A DNA stretch of 64,000 bases from Cervus elaphus (GCF_910594005.1 NC_057831.1:42738001-42802000); one strand, 5' to 3'. Shown: positions 1 to 11,458, numbered from the stretch's first letter. Notes: generated by a model not told the origin, from the sequence alone. Made by a program: numbers and translations.

Positions 1-392
1 GAGCCAGGGTTTTCAGCAGTATTTCAGTTAAAATAAATAAGAGAAGTGGAAGGAAAATGGACCATGAATTCTAGAAGAATCATGGGGAGGAGTGGGAGAT
101 GGGGTCAGATTAGAAGATATGTATAATTATCAGATGGTGAAGGATGACCTGTTGGATGAGGCTTCTGGTGTGAACCGACATACTTATGGAAATAGGGTAA
201 GATCAGTTCATCTGGATGTCCTGGTTTCAACTGACTATGATGGTGAGGCTGCTGGGCAGGAAGGAACGGAGGTCTTGCTTGAGGAGCTCACTGCTCTGGG
301 TAGTGCCAAGGTAAAAAAAGTGATGATTTAGTCATGTTGGGCTGGGCTGGCTGCAGTAGCCCCTACACACTGAGGCAAGTGTTTCATCATTT
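1..392. other. Unassigned DNA, no gene or repeat recognised
   Basis: An open frame of 79 codons (92-331) runs through this stretch, but it has no recognisable domain, splice context or compositional support. I treat it as chance. Confidence 0.4.
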
Positions 393-452
393 GTATATAT
401 ATATTTCATTATTTATATATATAAATATATAAGTATATATATTTATATGCTG
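393..452. repeat. AT-rich simple repeat (TATA)n
   Basis: Imperfect run of TA/TATA units next to a Bov-tA SINE. Confidence 0.8.
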
Positions 453-662
453 ACATGCTCAGTCATGGCCTACTCTTTGTTACCTCATGGACTGTAACCC
501 ACCAGGCTTCTCTGTTCATGGGATTCTCCAGGCAAGAATACTGGAGTGGGTTGCCATGCCCTCCTCCAGGGGATCTTTCCAACCCAGGGACTGAATTCAT
601 ATCTCTCTGTCTCCTGCGATGGCAGGTGGATTCTTTACCACTAGCACCACCTGGGAAGCCCC
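453..662 (-). mobile_element. Bov-tA SINE
   Basis: The reverse complement begins with the tRNA-derived head (GGGGCTTCCCAGGTGGTGCT) and runs into the BovB-derived body ending in a CATGACTGAG-type tail. This is the standard two-part ruminant SINE, mobilised in trans by BovB. The overlapping short frames on both strands are shadows of this repeat. Confidence 0.92.
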
Positions 663-1491
663 ATCTATATCCAGCTCTAATCAATTAGAATAGCTGCCTG
701 GAGCTTCAGTGTGAGAAAAGGCTGAGGATGGATTAATGAGCTCAGCCATGGACACCTAAGGGAGAAGTGGTTTATAAGTTGTAAGTGGGCGACCTTTTCA
801 TTTTTACATTAAAAAAAAAAAAAAAAACAGAGATACAGAAAGGCAGGCAGTTTGCTGCAAATCACAGCTATTTAATGAGAGAATCAGAGTCATTCCACCA
901 GGAATACGTGAAAACCCTACTGAGTTAGCTCTCATCATCAAATACATCTTATTTATTTATTTTTTTTACTTTTGTTCAGTTGTTGAAGATTAGTACTATA
1001 TTTAGATACAGCGTCTTGGCTTTGCCACCAGCTATCTGAACTATGGACAGGTTACTTGCTCTGTCAGTTTGGGTTCTCTAAGAAGCAGACACTTGAGATG
1101 GGATTAAATGTGCCAAAGATTTGTTGTGGGAAAACGTCTTTGATGGGTAAGTGATGAGGAGCGGGAGGAGGTGGAGGAGCGAAGTGCACATCAGATATGT
1201 TAAAGATGAGAGGAAGTGGAAGTGAGTGGAAGGAACCTCAGCTTGCAGCTCAGTTGTAAGCAAAGCTCCCCTGAGAGAGTGCCTGCATCGGGCAGCCCGG
1301 GGGCATCTCCAGTACCCCTGCTGTGCTCCATCGTGGACCAGGAAAAACCCACAGAGAGGATGGCGTTGGGGCATAAGTTCTGAGGCAGCTGGAGGCTGTC
1401 AGCCAACGACCTCCTGTGCGGCGAGAGCTGAGTGGAGTACCTCCATGGCCACCGCAGACGCTAAGTCTCATTTAAAAACTTCTGCTATTTT
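663..1491. other. Unassigned; A-tract and a GC-richer block
   Basis: Contains a 17-base A run at 811-827. A locally GC-rich stretch at about 1160-1450 starts with a phrase resembling old LTR ends (GGGTTCTCTAAGAAGCAGAC at 1070). It may be a decayed LTR, but I cannot name the family. No coding evidence. Confidence 0.35.
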
Positions 1492-1505
1492 TAAAGTGGA
1501 GGTGA
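1492..1505. repeat. Target-site duplication, left copy (L1)
   Basis: TAAAGTGGAGGTGA, matched exactly at 2765-2778. The pair brackets the L1 at 1506-2764 and marks the insertion point inside an older minus-strand L1M. Confidence 0.85.
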
Positions 1506-1862
1506 TTGCCAGCCATCTGTGTGTCCTCCTTGGAGAAATGTCTGTTTAGTTCTTTGACCCATTTTTTGATCGGAGCATTTATTTTTCTGGAATTGAGCTG
1601 CAGGAGTTGCTTGTTTATTTTTGAGATTAATTCTTTGTCAGTTGCTTCGTTTGCCACCATTTTCTCCCATTCTGAAGGCTTTCTTTTCACCTTACTTATA
1701 GTTTCCTTCGTTGTGCAAAAGCTTTTACGTTTAATTAGGTCCCATTTGTTTATTTTTGCTTTTATTTCCATTACTCTGGAAGGTGGGTCACAGAGGATCC
1801 TGCTGTGATCTATATTGGAGAGTGTTGTCCCTATGTTTTCCTCTAGGAGTTTTATAGTTTCC
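1506..1862 (-). pseudogene. L1 ORF2 fragment, inverted piece
   Basis: Read on the minus strand this encodes a conserved stretch of L1 ORF2 downstream of the RT domain, including KINKWDLIK, PSEWEKMVAN, KKWVKELNRHFSKEDTQMA. The surrounding 239-codon minus frame continues into antisense of the direct L1 piece and is not a gene. No start, endonuclease or RT core is present. Confidence 0.85.
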
Positions 1863-2324
1863 AGAATGGCTGCTATCTGAAAGTTTACAAACAGTGGATG
1901 CTGGAGAGGGTGTGGAGAAAAGGGAACCCTCTTACACTGTTGGTGGGAATGCAAACTAGTACAGCCACTATGGAGAACAGTGTGGAGATTCCTTAAAAAA
2001 TTGGAAATAGAACTGCCATATGGCCCAGCAATCCCACTTCTGGGCATATACACCGGGGAAACCAGAATTGAAAGAGACACATATACCCCAGTGTTCATCA
2101 CAACACTGTTTACAATAGCCAGGACATGGAAGCAACCTAGATGTCCTTCAGCAGATGAATGGCTAAGAAAGCTGTGGTACATATACACCATGGAATATTA
2201 CTCAGCCATTAAAAAGAATACATTTGAATCAGTTCTAATGAGGTGGATGAAACTGGAGCCTATTGTACAGAGTGACATAAGCCAGAAAGAAAAACACCAA
2301 TACAGTATACTAATGCATATTTAG
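1863..2324 (+). pseudogene. L1 ORF2 C-terminal fragment, direct piece
   Basis: Encodes the cysteine-containing C-terminal end of L1 ORF2. The frame from 1980 includes WRFLKKLEIELPYGPAIPLL and YTMEYYSAIKKN, ending in a stop at 2322-2324. Upstream frames are broken by stops near 1877 and 1997. Non-functional. Confidence 0.85.
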
Positions 2325-2690
2325 AAGTATGGAATTTAGAAAAATGGTAACGATAACCCTACATGACAGCAAAAGAGACACAGATGTATAGAACAGTCTT
2401 TTGGACTCTGTGGGAGAGGGCGAGGGTGGGATGATTTGAGAGAATAGCATTGAAACATGTATATTATCATATGTGAAACAGATCGCCAGACGAGGGTTCG
2501 ATGCTTGAGACAGGGTGCTCAGGGCTGGTGCACTGGGATGACCCAGAGGGATGGGATGGGGAGGGAGGTGGGAAGGGGATTCAGGATGGGGAATACATAA
2601 GAATACCCATGGCTGATTCATGTCAATGTATGACAAAACCACTACAATATTAGCCTCCAATGAAAATAAATAAATTAAAAAAAAGAAAAA

Positions 2691-2764
2691 TTACATTCCC
2701 AGAAATTTCAGAGCGTGCCTGGATCATGAAGCATGCACATAATTGCTACTTCATAAAAGTTTGA
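2691..2764 (+). other. Candidate L1 3' transduction (74 bp)
   Basis: This non-L1 segment lies after the L1 A-tail but before the right-hand target-site duplication, so it appears to have arrived with the L1. Read-through past the L1 polyadenylation signal at the donor locus would explain it. It lacks a clear terminal A-tail, so some doubt remains. Confidence 0.6.
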
Positions 2765-2778
2765 TAAAGTGGAGGTGA
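2765..2778. repeat. Target-site duplication, right copy (L1)
   Basis: Exact 14-base match to 1492-1505. Confidence 0.85.
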
Positions 2779-3383
2779 AATTCAAATAACATGACATTAA
2801 CCATTTAAAAGTATATAATTTAGTGACATTTTAGTACATTCCAAACACATGTACAACCATCAGCTGTAGCTAGTCTCAAAACATTTTCTTCATCCACAAA
2901 TGAAATCCTGTATCCAGGAAGCAGATACTCCCTGTTTCCCCCTCTCCCAGCCCCTGGCAACCACAAGTGTACTTTCTGTCTTTATGGATTTACTTATAAT
3001 AGACATTTCATATAAATGGTATAATATAACATGCGGTGTTTTGTAACTGGTTTCTTTCACTTGGCACAATGTTTTTGATATTCACTCTTATTGTATTCAT
3101 TTGTTATCAGTCCTTTGTTCCTTTTTCTGGTTGAATAACATTCTGTTATATGCTTACATCACACTTTGTTTATCCATTCATCCACTGATGACCACTTGGG
3201 TTGTTCCACCTTTTAGCTACTGTGAAAAGTGCCATGATAAACATTTGTGTAGTTATATTTGTTTGAGTACCCATTTTTAATTCATTTGGGTATACACCTA
3301 TGAGTGGAATTGCTGGGTCAAACAGCGACTTTATGTTTAACATTTTTAGGAACCACTACACTGTTTTCCATAGTTCATAAGCC
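2766..3383 (-). mobile_element. Old L1M 3' end (ORF2 end and UTR)
   Basis: The plus strand reads as the reverse complement of an ancient mammalian L1: CCCAGCCCCTGGCAACCACA at about 2949, then TTTATCCATTCATCCACTGA at 3169, then GGAATTGCTGGGTCAAACAG. The sequence at about 1470-1505 is probably the detached 3' tip of this element, split off by the younger L1. Confidence 0.8.
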
Positions 3384-3525
3384 TCATTATTCTTATCTGT
3401 AACATGGGGTACACAAAAGACCCCACCTCCTAAGGTTGTGGAGAGACCAAATGAGAAAACACTGCTCACAGAACACAGAACATGCAGGGTAGATGCCTTA
3501 TAAATGGTGACTATTATTTGTAATG
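3384..3525 (+). mobile_element. MIR SINE
   Basis: Core and 3' half of MIR: the CTTATCTGTAACATGGGG segment, then CTCCTAAGGTTGTGGAGAG, then a tail resembling ATGCCTTATAAATGGTGAC. Confidence 0.75.
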
Positions 3526-4411
3526 GATACAACACATTTACCCAAGAGATTGACTTATTTACAGAAAAAAAAAAAGATGTAATAGCTTCATTTTGATTTC
3601 TTTCCCAAAGAGTGAAGGTATGAAGCTAAGAATATTCTTTACTCTTAAAAGAGAGATGAACCATACTTCAACTTGTCTCACTGGGGTTTGTGAAAGTGAA
3701 GAGCCCTCAGGATTAAAAGCGTGATCACATCCTGTGACTAAGGGGTTCTATGAAGGATGCGTTTGTGGGCCTTTCTCTCACTAGAGACCACACTCCCTGC
3801 AGACGATTCCCTCCTGACAGAGCCGTCCTTGAAATACCATTCTGGTTCGTCATGCTGGTCACTGCCTCTCACAACTTAGCAAATTTGGGCAAGCCCTTAC
3901 CGACTCTCATTTTGACACCTGTTTTTTAAGGGGGAAGAGGAAAGGAGATGTTAGGAGATTTAAAAAAAAATCAGTCACCACTCAGGGAGGGAAAGAAAAG
4001 GAACAAAATGAATTGTTCTACAAGCAGTTTGGGAAGAGCAGGGGGAGAGAGTCTCTGGTGGTGAGACTTCTCAGTGACCAGGGGGCTTACTGAGGAATGT
4101 GGTCTAATTTTTTGTCTGCAAGTATTTGAAATACTAAAAGCAATACTGAAAGCATCTCCCTCGTTCCCCTCATAAAACATTTGCCTTTGCCAGTGATTAC
4201 TGATACTGTAACAGTGTAAGTGATGACCACTCTGATGGACAGGTTTCCTTTCTCACTTTCTATTTTTGTTGGTTTGTTTTCTGATGGAGTTGTTTGTATC
4301 CCAACCAGTGTTGGCATTCAGAAGGAGTTTCATGAACAGTGTTTGGATAAACTTTCCATGGCTGTCATGGCTGTCATGTCTGGTTACTTGAGCCTGTTTA
4401 GGAATCCATGG
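3526..4411. other. Unassigned DNA
   Basis: Non-repetitive as far as can be seen. Open frames of 69-76 codons (3971-4429) overlap on both strands without support for coding. Confidence 0.35.
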
Positions 4412-4622
4412 TCTCTAGTATTGGACTAAGTGTGTTTGAATCCTGGGACTACCACCTAGGAGTTCTATGATTTGGGGGCACTTTACTTATGGTACAAATG
4501 AAGATAATATTAATCACTATCCCAAGAGATTGGTTTTAGGAATAAATGAGATACTTCATGTGATATGCTTGAAAAATGTCTGGCGCATACAAGTTAGATT
4601 AGTAGATGATAGCAAGCATTAT
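4412..4622 (+). mobile_element. MIR SINE, near full length
   Basis: Diverged but collinear with MIR: GAATCCTGGGACTACCACCT, then a GATAATATTAATCACTATCC core, then TGTCTGGCGCATACAAGTTA. Confidence 0.7.
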
Positions 4623-5070
4623 TGTCTGTAGATGTTAGCTAGCGTTATTGTATGTTGGCTCTTATGGCTTTGTTTTTATTCATTCAAGTCTTATCTCTCC
4701 CAGTAAAAATCTTGATTCTTGAAAACAGACTGTGGTTTAGAGGTATTCATTACCTATTGATACATAACAATACACACACATACTTGCAAATCCTATTTGA
4801 TCAATGGATCTAATGCTGAAACTGTGCCATGGAAAGTGGTGAAACCCAGATTTTTCATAAGACAAAAAGTCAACAAAAAGATATAGGCAAGCAAAATCAA
4901 TGCTTCTGTAGAAAGTATTCTGCATAAGGGTAGGGTCATGTCCTCCACACTAAGAATGGTGCCTGGTCCAGAGGAAGCATTTCGTAAATTCTGAATAAAT
5001 AGATGAATAGCATGATTGCACAAATAAATTCCAGAACTTCTTCTCATGTTCAAGTCTCACAAGAGTTTAT
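4623..5070. other. Mostly unassigned; possible L2 tip
   Basis: The stretch at about 4930-5030 (GGTGCCTGGTCCAGAGGAAG followed by AATAAATAGATGAATAG) resembles the 3' tip of an L2 or MIR element on the plus strand. The rest is unrecognised. Confidence 0.35.
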
Positions 5071-5265
5071 TGTTGTTCAGTTGCTGAGTTGTGTCTGACT
5101 CTTGAGTGCAGCACGACCCCATGGACTGCAGCACGCCAGGCCTCCCTGTCCTTCACCATCTCCCAGAGTTTCCTCAAACTCATGTCCATTGAGTTGGTGA
5201 TGCCATCAATCATCTCATCCTCTGTCATCCCTTCTCCTGCCTTCAGTCTTTCACAAGGCTTTAAG
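5071..5265 (-). mobile_element. BovB LINE 3' end
   Basis: On the minus strand it encodes the last residues of BovB ORF2 (DGITNSMDMSLRKLWEMVKD, then REAWRAAVHGV) and ends in the SINE-like tail. Severely 5' truncated, about 195 bases of an element of roughly 3.2 kb. Confidence 0.88.
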
Positions 5266-6364
5266 GTATAAGTATCCCTGTATTTGTTAAGAATTGAGTT
5301 TGGCTGCAAGTTGGTGAGACCTACCTGACTATAATGATGTCAACAACAAAGGCTTAATGTCATCAGGAGTCCAACTGTCACTGGCTATAGTTTATGAACT
5401 CATAGTTCAGGACCAAGATTTCTGCAGTCCTTTGTGCTTTTCTTTGTGGTCCTGAGATGGTTGCTGTAGTCCAGCATCAGGCCCTTGTTATAAATGAAAA
5501 GGATAAACAACACGAATAGTTTTCCCACCTGAGGAATGTCCTTGAAAACTTGATCTTCAAGGACTTCTCCTTACCCACCATTGGCCACCACCATCTGCAA
5601 GCAAATGGGAAGATAGAGGGCTCCTCCTTCTCCTTTTCTTCTCATTCTTCTTCCCCTTTTTCTCTTCTTCTTTTTTTTCTGCTTTCATCCTATTCCTGTT
5701 CTTGTTCTTGGACTTCCCTCCATTTTCTCCTCCCTACCTGTGCTCATTGTTGCTGCCAATAACTATGGTTCTTTTGCTAAGAAGCAAGGTGACGCCGGTT
5801 GTGGGGGCAGGTATTAAACATCTCTGCCATGGTCCCCACTTTGTAGGTGTAGGTAGGAAACAGAGACTCCACCCTGTAGAGCTCCTTGTTATTCTTCCTG
5901 TAATTCTAAGGAGTTTTTTTTTTTTTCAATCACATCACATAATGATCTCTTTGGAAACTCCAGAACAAACCCCTATTGCTTGTGGTTCTCTGAGCCATCA
6001 GTGCCTTACAAGAGCTATAGATTGTGCAAGTGACTGTGTGTCCCTCTTTACTTATACTCACTGCTAAAAAGGTCTAGGAAGTGTGGAGATCTGTCTAAAA
6101 TAACTGTTAGGGAATATTCTACTCTTGCTTCATTTTCCTTTCCTCAAAGCACCTTGCTGTGCTACATGTATTTCTTTAAGACAGCTGGAGCTACTTTGAG
6201 GATGAAAGGGTACAAGTGAATAATAACATACATATACTTAGATATATTAGTGCATAAAACGGAGGATCTGAGAGTTTGTGTATAAGCTTATGTTAGAGAT
6301 GAGCCAAGAGTCCACTCTATTTCCCTGACTCCAAAATCTTTCCTATTTTAAATATTTTGGCCCT
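5266..6364. other. Unassigned, with a polypyrimidine tract
   Basis: About 5623-5715 on the plus strand is nearly pure C/T (TTC/TCC-rich). A short T run lies at 5915-5926. The 121-codon frame at 5702-6067 starts in the pyrimidine tract and has no recognised domain. Confidence 0.4.
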
Positions 6365-6500
6365 ATTTATTTATTTATTTTTAACTTACTTTTTGGCCAC
6401 TCAGCGTGTGAGATCTTAGTTCCCTGACCAGGGATCTAACCCGTGCCGCCTGCAGGGGAAGCATGGAGTCTTAACCACTGGATCACCAGGAAAGTCCCTC
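6365..6500 (-). mobile_element. CHR-type tRNA SINE (cetartiodactyl)
   Basis: The reverse complement starts GGGACTTTCCTGGTGATCCA and includes GATCCCTGGTCAGGGAAC, the tRNA-like head of CHR SINEs. The T-rich left end is its A-tail. Truncated body. Confidence 0.82.
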
Positions 6501-6502
6501 CA

Positions 6503-6690
6503 GCAGCGGTTCTCAAGCCTGGCTGCACATTGGAATCTTCAGGGAGCTTTAAAAAACCTCAGTACTTAGGTCACACCCCAGACAAGTTAAAAAATCAGAA
6601 TCTCTGGAGCTTAAACCTAGACATCAGTGTTTTTAAAAATCTCCCCAGATGATTTTAATGCAGATCTAAGGTTGAGGATCACTACTCTTC
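6503..6690 (+). mobile_element. MER5A-type hAT-Charlie DNA transposon
   Basis: Full-length non-autonomous element with terminal inverted repeats: CAGCGGTTCTCAAGCCTGGC at the left and AAGGTTGAGGATCACTACTC at the right. Internal landmarks are CTGCACATTGGAATCTTCAG and CCCCAGATGATTTTAATGCA. Confidence 0.88.
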
Positions 6691-8138
6691 AACTTCACTT
6701 AAGCAAAATAAATGAAGTGTAGGGTTCTCTAAAGAGAGTACTCTTAGAAAAATTATTTTAACTTATCCCAGTGGTTTTCTCATCTGCTTCATTTTCTTCT
6801 AGTGGAGTCACCAATATGTAAAATAAATGAAAACAGAGCTTCCTTTACCAAAGAAGAAGGTGCTGGTGGGGGAGCCAGACTCCCATATATCACCCCTTCC
6901 TTAGGCCACCCATTCCTTGCAGATGGCCCTTATGCCCACCCACAAGACAATGACCAACCTATCTCAGTACATCCCATGGAGTAGCTTTTTAAACTACCCA
7001 ATAGACAATCTGACCATTACAATAATATGCATGATTGGGAAAAGTCTCAGCTCTATGGGTGATGGTAGGGCCATCTTTTCTTCCTGTGCTGCTAAGCTTC
7101 AATTTCCACCACTTTACCTATGGCTGTTAAGAGGACAATTTGCTAAAAGGAGCACCAGGATGGATGGTAGAAACATATAAGTGTTGTGAAGTTTATGCTT
7201 TCTCTCCGCTCATGTTGCCTTCTGTGTGTGTGTGTGTGTGTTTATGTATGTGTATCTTCTTCATCCCTGTAGCTCCATAGGTATAACTAACCATGTGGAC
7301 TCATAAAGCAGATTGCACAAACTCAAATGCCTACAGAGACCAGGCAGAAAACAGTTTCCATATTTAGGTAGATCCCGTGGAAAAGTGTAGTACATATGTC
7401 CTTTTTGAAGGCATTTATATATTAAAAAAAAAAAAATTCTAAACATTGCATTGGCAAACAGATACATACACATATTTTCTGGGCATAATTAATTTTGCTA
7501 GTGTTCCTGGCAAGGTGAAATTTATTTTATTTTACTTAACTTTAGATAGTAGCTATAAGGGCTATGAATTGCTTTGTTAGGTGAACCCAATCAGTGAGTT
7601 TAGAGGATCATTGTATTTTCAGAAGACTTAGTTTTGCAACTGTGAGATGAGTGTGGACACGCTGAATATTTTGAGTCCTGATCAAGGTTACCCTCTCTTA
7701 ATGCAGTTTTGATCAGACAAGTGTAGGGCAGCAAGTTTGCATAGGGGCCAACGTATCTCCTAGAAAAATAGATTGCAACCAGAATCTCTTTGACGGATTG
7801 AGATGGAACCAACTGATTGGCAGAAAAGAACCCCATGGCCCTCAAAGGGACAACCTTTTCCACAAGTAAGGATGGATGAGTGAAGGGAATCATCTGATGC
7901 CTAGATGTTCCCTTGTGACTGGCAAGATCTTGCATTTCTCGCTCTGCCACTTGGAAGCAGAAGCTACCCACCCCACAGATGAGTGCATCCCTCTAAACTG
8001 AAGAGGCTGGTAGAGAGCCTCCAGAGGAGATCCCTCCAGACTCACTGCTGGTATAGGCAAAGGGATATTTGAATAGTTGATTGGATCTGTGAAGATATTT
8101 ATTCCTTGAAATTGGGAAAACAGGACACAGGGGTATTG
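6691..8138. other. Unassigned DNA
   Basis: Contains a TG dinucleotide run at about 7224-7242. A 123-codon minus-strand frame (7600-7971) has no recognised domain and partly continues toward a SINE, so I do not call it a gene. A short A run lies at 7424-7436. Confidence 0.35.
7224..7242. repeat. (TG)n microsatellite
   Basis: TG repeat continuing imperfectly into TATGTATGTG. Confidence 0.85.
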
Positions 8139-8322
8139 TCTCTGACTCATTGCAAACCTATGTATTGTAGCCTGCCAGGCTCCTCTGTCCATGTGATTCT
8201 CCAGGCAAGAATTCTGGAGTGGGTAGCCATGTGCTCTTACTGAAGATCTTCCCCACCCAGGGATTGAACCCAGGTCTCCCGGATTGCTGGTAGATTCTTT
8301 ACCATCTGAGCCATCAAGGAAG
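8139..8322 (-). mobile_element. Bov-tA SINE
   Basis: Plus strand shows the reverse-complement body (CCAGGCAAGAATTCTGGAGT) and the tRNA-derived end (TAGATTCTTTACCATCTGAG). Slightly truncated at the tail side. Confidence 0.9.
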
Positions 8323-10464
8323 TTTGCCAGAATAAAGAGTCTTAATGAAATGAGCAGTACATTCCAAATACACTTCCTTTCAACAATCCATTGGCCTAGG
8401 AACTGCTAAGTTAATCTGAGTTCCCATTACCTCTGAACTTGAAGCTCAGTTGTGTGAAGAAGGGGATGAGGTTGGAGCTGATAACATGGTGGTGTGTGGG
8501 TAGAGTTTACCAGGGCAGATAAAATCAATTCTTAAAAAAATTGCATCTCAAGGTAGAATGGAAACTGCCGTAGAGTCACATTCATGATGTGCCACAGTGA
8601 TCAGTGGAAGAGGAGAGCCCATGTGATTGGACACAGTTTCCCAGCATTAAAAAGAGCCTAAATGTGTTTCATAATGGAAACCTGGCAGAGAGGGCTGCAG
8701 AGTTAAGAGATAAAGAGAGGCATGGAGGAATCCCAGTGGACAGTGCAGAAGGGAGTCAGTAAGCACCGAATGAATGAGGTATTGATAAATCACACTTGAT
8801 AGATATTTTCCTTCCTGACTTTTGAGTCAACTGAGGAGGAAATGCAGGCGTTAGAAAAATTGCCAGCATAGGATCAGCTTTGTGGCTGATAAAGGTGATT
8901 GGAGGTGCAGCTTGGGTGTCTGTGCCTCAGCTGAATTTCTAAGACTTATTTTTACTGAATTACAGTTCCCCGCTGAGTGAAAGGCAAGGGCAGTCATCCC
9001 TGTCTTCCTCTGCTCACTAGGGTCAGGTTTCTTATAGAAATGCATCTTAAAGAAAGACGATTCTGAAAAACAGGACAGGAAGGGCTAAGCCACACTTGCC
9101 TTGTGTCTTTGCCCACTTGTATGAATCCCCTGTCTGTCCTTCTGGAGGATCCATAAGAATACAGACAAGAGTCCAGCATGTTCACTCTAACTGAATTTCT
9201 CTCGTAAGAATATAAGGACAGGAGAATGGAGGTTCTCTTCCAACACTTTTACAAACTTCTCACCCCCAAACAAAACAAAGCATCAGAACTTCATTGCTGA
9301 ATTGTTATTCAAGAGCACCCCCCCTCCTTTTCTTTCTCATTTTCACTAAAGTGGATTTTTGCAATTTATCTATAGTCCATTATGGCATATTCTAAAATCT
9401 CCATTTTCTACAATGACAATATTTGAATAGGTAACTTGGTTTCTCTGAAATTCCATGTCTATAGGTGTTTTGGAGTTTCTAGAAGCACAAGGCAAGTAAT
9501 ATGGCTTTTCAGCTCACACTAAAGTTTTATCTCTCACTTGAGGATCATTTCTCTCAAAGAAAGAAAGGTTTTATCACTCACTGGGGTAACTGTGTACACA
9601 AGATGAATAGAGAACAGCGAACCTGTATTGAGATGCTGATGTTGGCCAGTGAGCTAGACTCATCTGCCAAAGAGTCAAAACTGACAATCCAGATTTGTAT
9701 AAAAAGCATCTTCAGCTCATCCCTGAATATTTGAAACTTCAGTGAAGTCTAAGAATTCCCAGAGCCCAGGTCCTAGCATTCACCTCCATTTATTACAAAT
9801 GAGTGTTTGTGTCTCTTCCTTCTCAACCCTACCTTGAGTCCTATGTCTTTCTTTAAAAAAAGAAATTAAGTCTTCAATACTGTACTCATAATATGCCTTG
9901 AAAAATATTTGTCAAAGAGATGAATGCAGTCACTTATCAGAGCAGCACGTCTTGTGCTCGTCTCATGTAACAATTCTTGGACCAGGTCATTTAAGGAGAT
10001 GCCCACATGGCACAGCGACATCCGGACTCTAGGCCAGAGTGCACTTACTGTCTCTCTGCAGGGCATGGAGTGCGCACATGTGAGTTCATGGACAGTGACA
10101 GTTCTATCATCTATGTTTTCAAGTATAAACGAAGTTTGCCACGTTGTACTTACTGCCTGCTAACACGACTGGACTGATGACTTACTGTAGTGATTTTATC
10201 ACTCAGGAGCCTAAACGTCTGAAGAGTCTTGAGTTACTATTACAGTGAGAATCAGAAAGGATTGTGATAGAAAAAAATATGTCTTATGGTTTTTCCTTGT
10301 CAGGATCTTAGAAAAAAAAATCTGAGTACGTTCTGTAGCGATTTCCACTGAATCCCTTTACTTTTCAGGGTAGATCTGGCTAGAATTGGGCTCTGGGGCT
10401 GGGACAGAGGGAAACTGTTTCACTGAGTTTTGGGGGATGTCAAAACCTCAGTTAGAAAATTAAG
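8323..10464. other. Unassigned DNA, 2.1 kb
   Basis: No repeat family recognised. Frames of 60-80 codons occur on both strands without domain or splice evidence. A short homopolymer C run (CCCCCC) lies at about 9319. Confidence 0.35.
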
Positions 10465-10870
10465 TCTCTATTGTTTCCTAGGGTGGACCCAAGTCAGTGG
10501 CTTACAACTGGAATTTATTCTCTCATGGTTCTGGAAATCAGATGTCTAAAATCAGGGTGCTGGCAGGTTTTATTCCTTTTGGAGATGCTAAGGGAGAATC
10601 TATTCTCTGCTTTTTTCCTACCTTCTGAGAGTTGCTGGCAATCTTGGCATTGCTTGGTTTGTAGACACACTACTTCTATCTCTGCCTCCATCATTAAACA
10701 GAACTCTCCCTGAGTGTCTGTGCTCAGGTTTCTCTCTTCTTACAAGGATGTCAGTCACTGGTTAGGGCCCACCCTAATCCAGCATGACCTCCTCTTTTCT
10801 TGATTTCATCTACAAAAACCTTGCTTCCAAATAAGGTCACATTCTGAGGTTCATGTTGGATACCAATCTT
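10465..10870 (-). mobile_element. MLT1-like MaLR LTR
   Basis: Reverse-complement landmarks of an ERVL-MaLR LTR in order: GTGGCTTACAACTGGAATTT, CTCATGGTTCTGGAAATCAG, GGGTGCTGGCAGG, TCTTCTTACAAGGATGTCAG, TTAGGGCCCACCCTAATCC, AAATAAGGTCACATTCTGAG. Ancient solo LTR. Confidence 0.75.
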
Positions 10871-11178
10871 TGGAAGACCCCGTTTCTATACCTTTCAACA
10901 GAGCCTAGGAAGCTAAGAGGGAATTGAACCAAAACAATGGGGTCCAGAGTCCAGCAGTGGCCATGTGATAAGGGAGCAGGAAGCCCAAGCCAGGGAGAAG
11001 AGAGTAAATACAGCACCTCCATAGGAAACTGTGGGCGGGACGGGGCACAGAGCTTTGGGTCATCTTGAATGGCGCCTGTTCTTTACTCTTAGCTTTGGTC
11101 GATGTATCCAATCCCTCCAGCCTTCATGGTGTCCCTGGACTGTACTGCTTTAACACAGATGCAAAATTAAGCCTGTTT

Positions 11179-11192
11179 TTATTTTCCAGAGA
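11179..11192. repeat. Target-site duplication (SINE), left
   Basis: TTATTTTCCAGAGA, matching TTATTTCCCAGAAA at 11403-11416 with two differences. Brackets the adjoining Bov-tA. Confidence 0.65.
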
Positions 11193-11402
11193 TCTCTGTA
11201 GCTCAGACAGTAAAGAATCTACTGGCAATGCGGGAGACTTGTGTTCGATTCCTGGGTGGGGAAGATCCCCTGGAGAAGGGACTGGCCGTCCACGCCAGTG
11301 TTCTCGCCTGGAGAATCCATGGCCAGAGGAGCCTGGCAGACTACAGTCCGTGGGGTCTCAAAGAGTTGGACATGACTGAGCGACTGACAGTGCTACTGCT
11401 AC
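11193..11402 (+). mobile_element. Bov-tA SINE
   Basis: tRNA-like head with a near-intact B box (GTGTTCGATTCCTGGGTGGG), then the Bov-A body (GTTCTCGCCTGGAGAATCCA) and the GACATGACTGAGCGACTGA tail. Flanked by a 14-base target-site duplication. Confidence 0.92.
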
Positions 11403-11458
11403 TTATTTCCCAGAAAAGTTCACTTACATGAAATTATGGGTGATCAGCGCTAAACCCT

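Larger units (their letters stand above)
1506..2690 (+). mobile_element. 5'-inverted (twin-primed) bovine-type L1 3' end
   Basis: The right part (about 1863-2690) is in sense orientation: the end of ORF2, then a 3' UTR with the GGGAGAGGGCGAGGGTGGGA-type G-rich motif of bovine L1, then AATAAA-type signals and an A-rich tail ending at 2690. The left part (1506 to about 1862) is an upstream piece of ORF2 in opposite orientation. About 85 bases of ORF2 are missing between the two pieces. Inverted 5' piece plus direct 3' piece, without overlap, is the hallmark of twin priming during L1 target-primed reverse transcription. It is a dead copy. Confidence 0.88.

Noticed and set aside
1472..2191. 239-codon minus-strand open frame
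   Set aside because: Only about 110 codons match L1 ORF2 (the inverted piece). The rest is antisense to the direct L1 piece, so there is no independent gene.
7600..7971. 123-codon minus-strand frame
   Set aside because: No recognisable domain, and no adjacent exon signals. One frame of this size is expected by chance in 64 kb.
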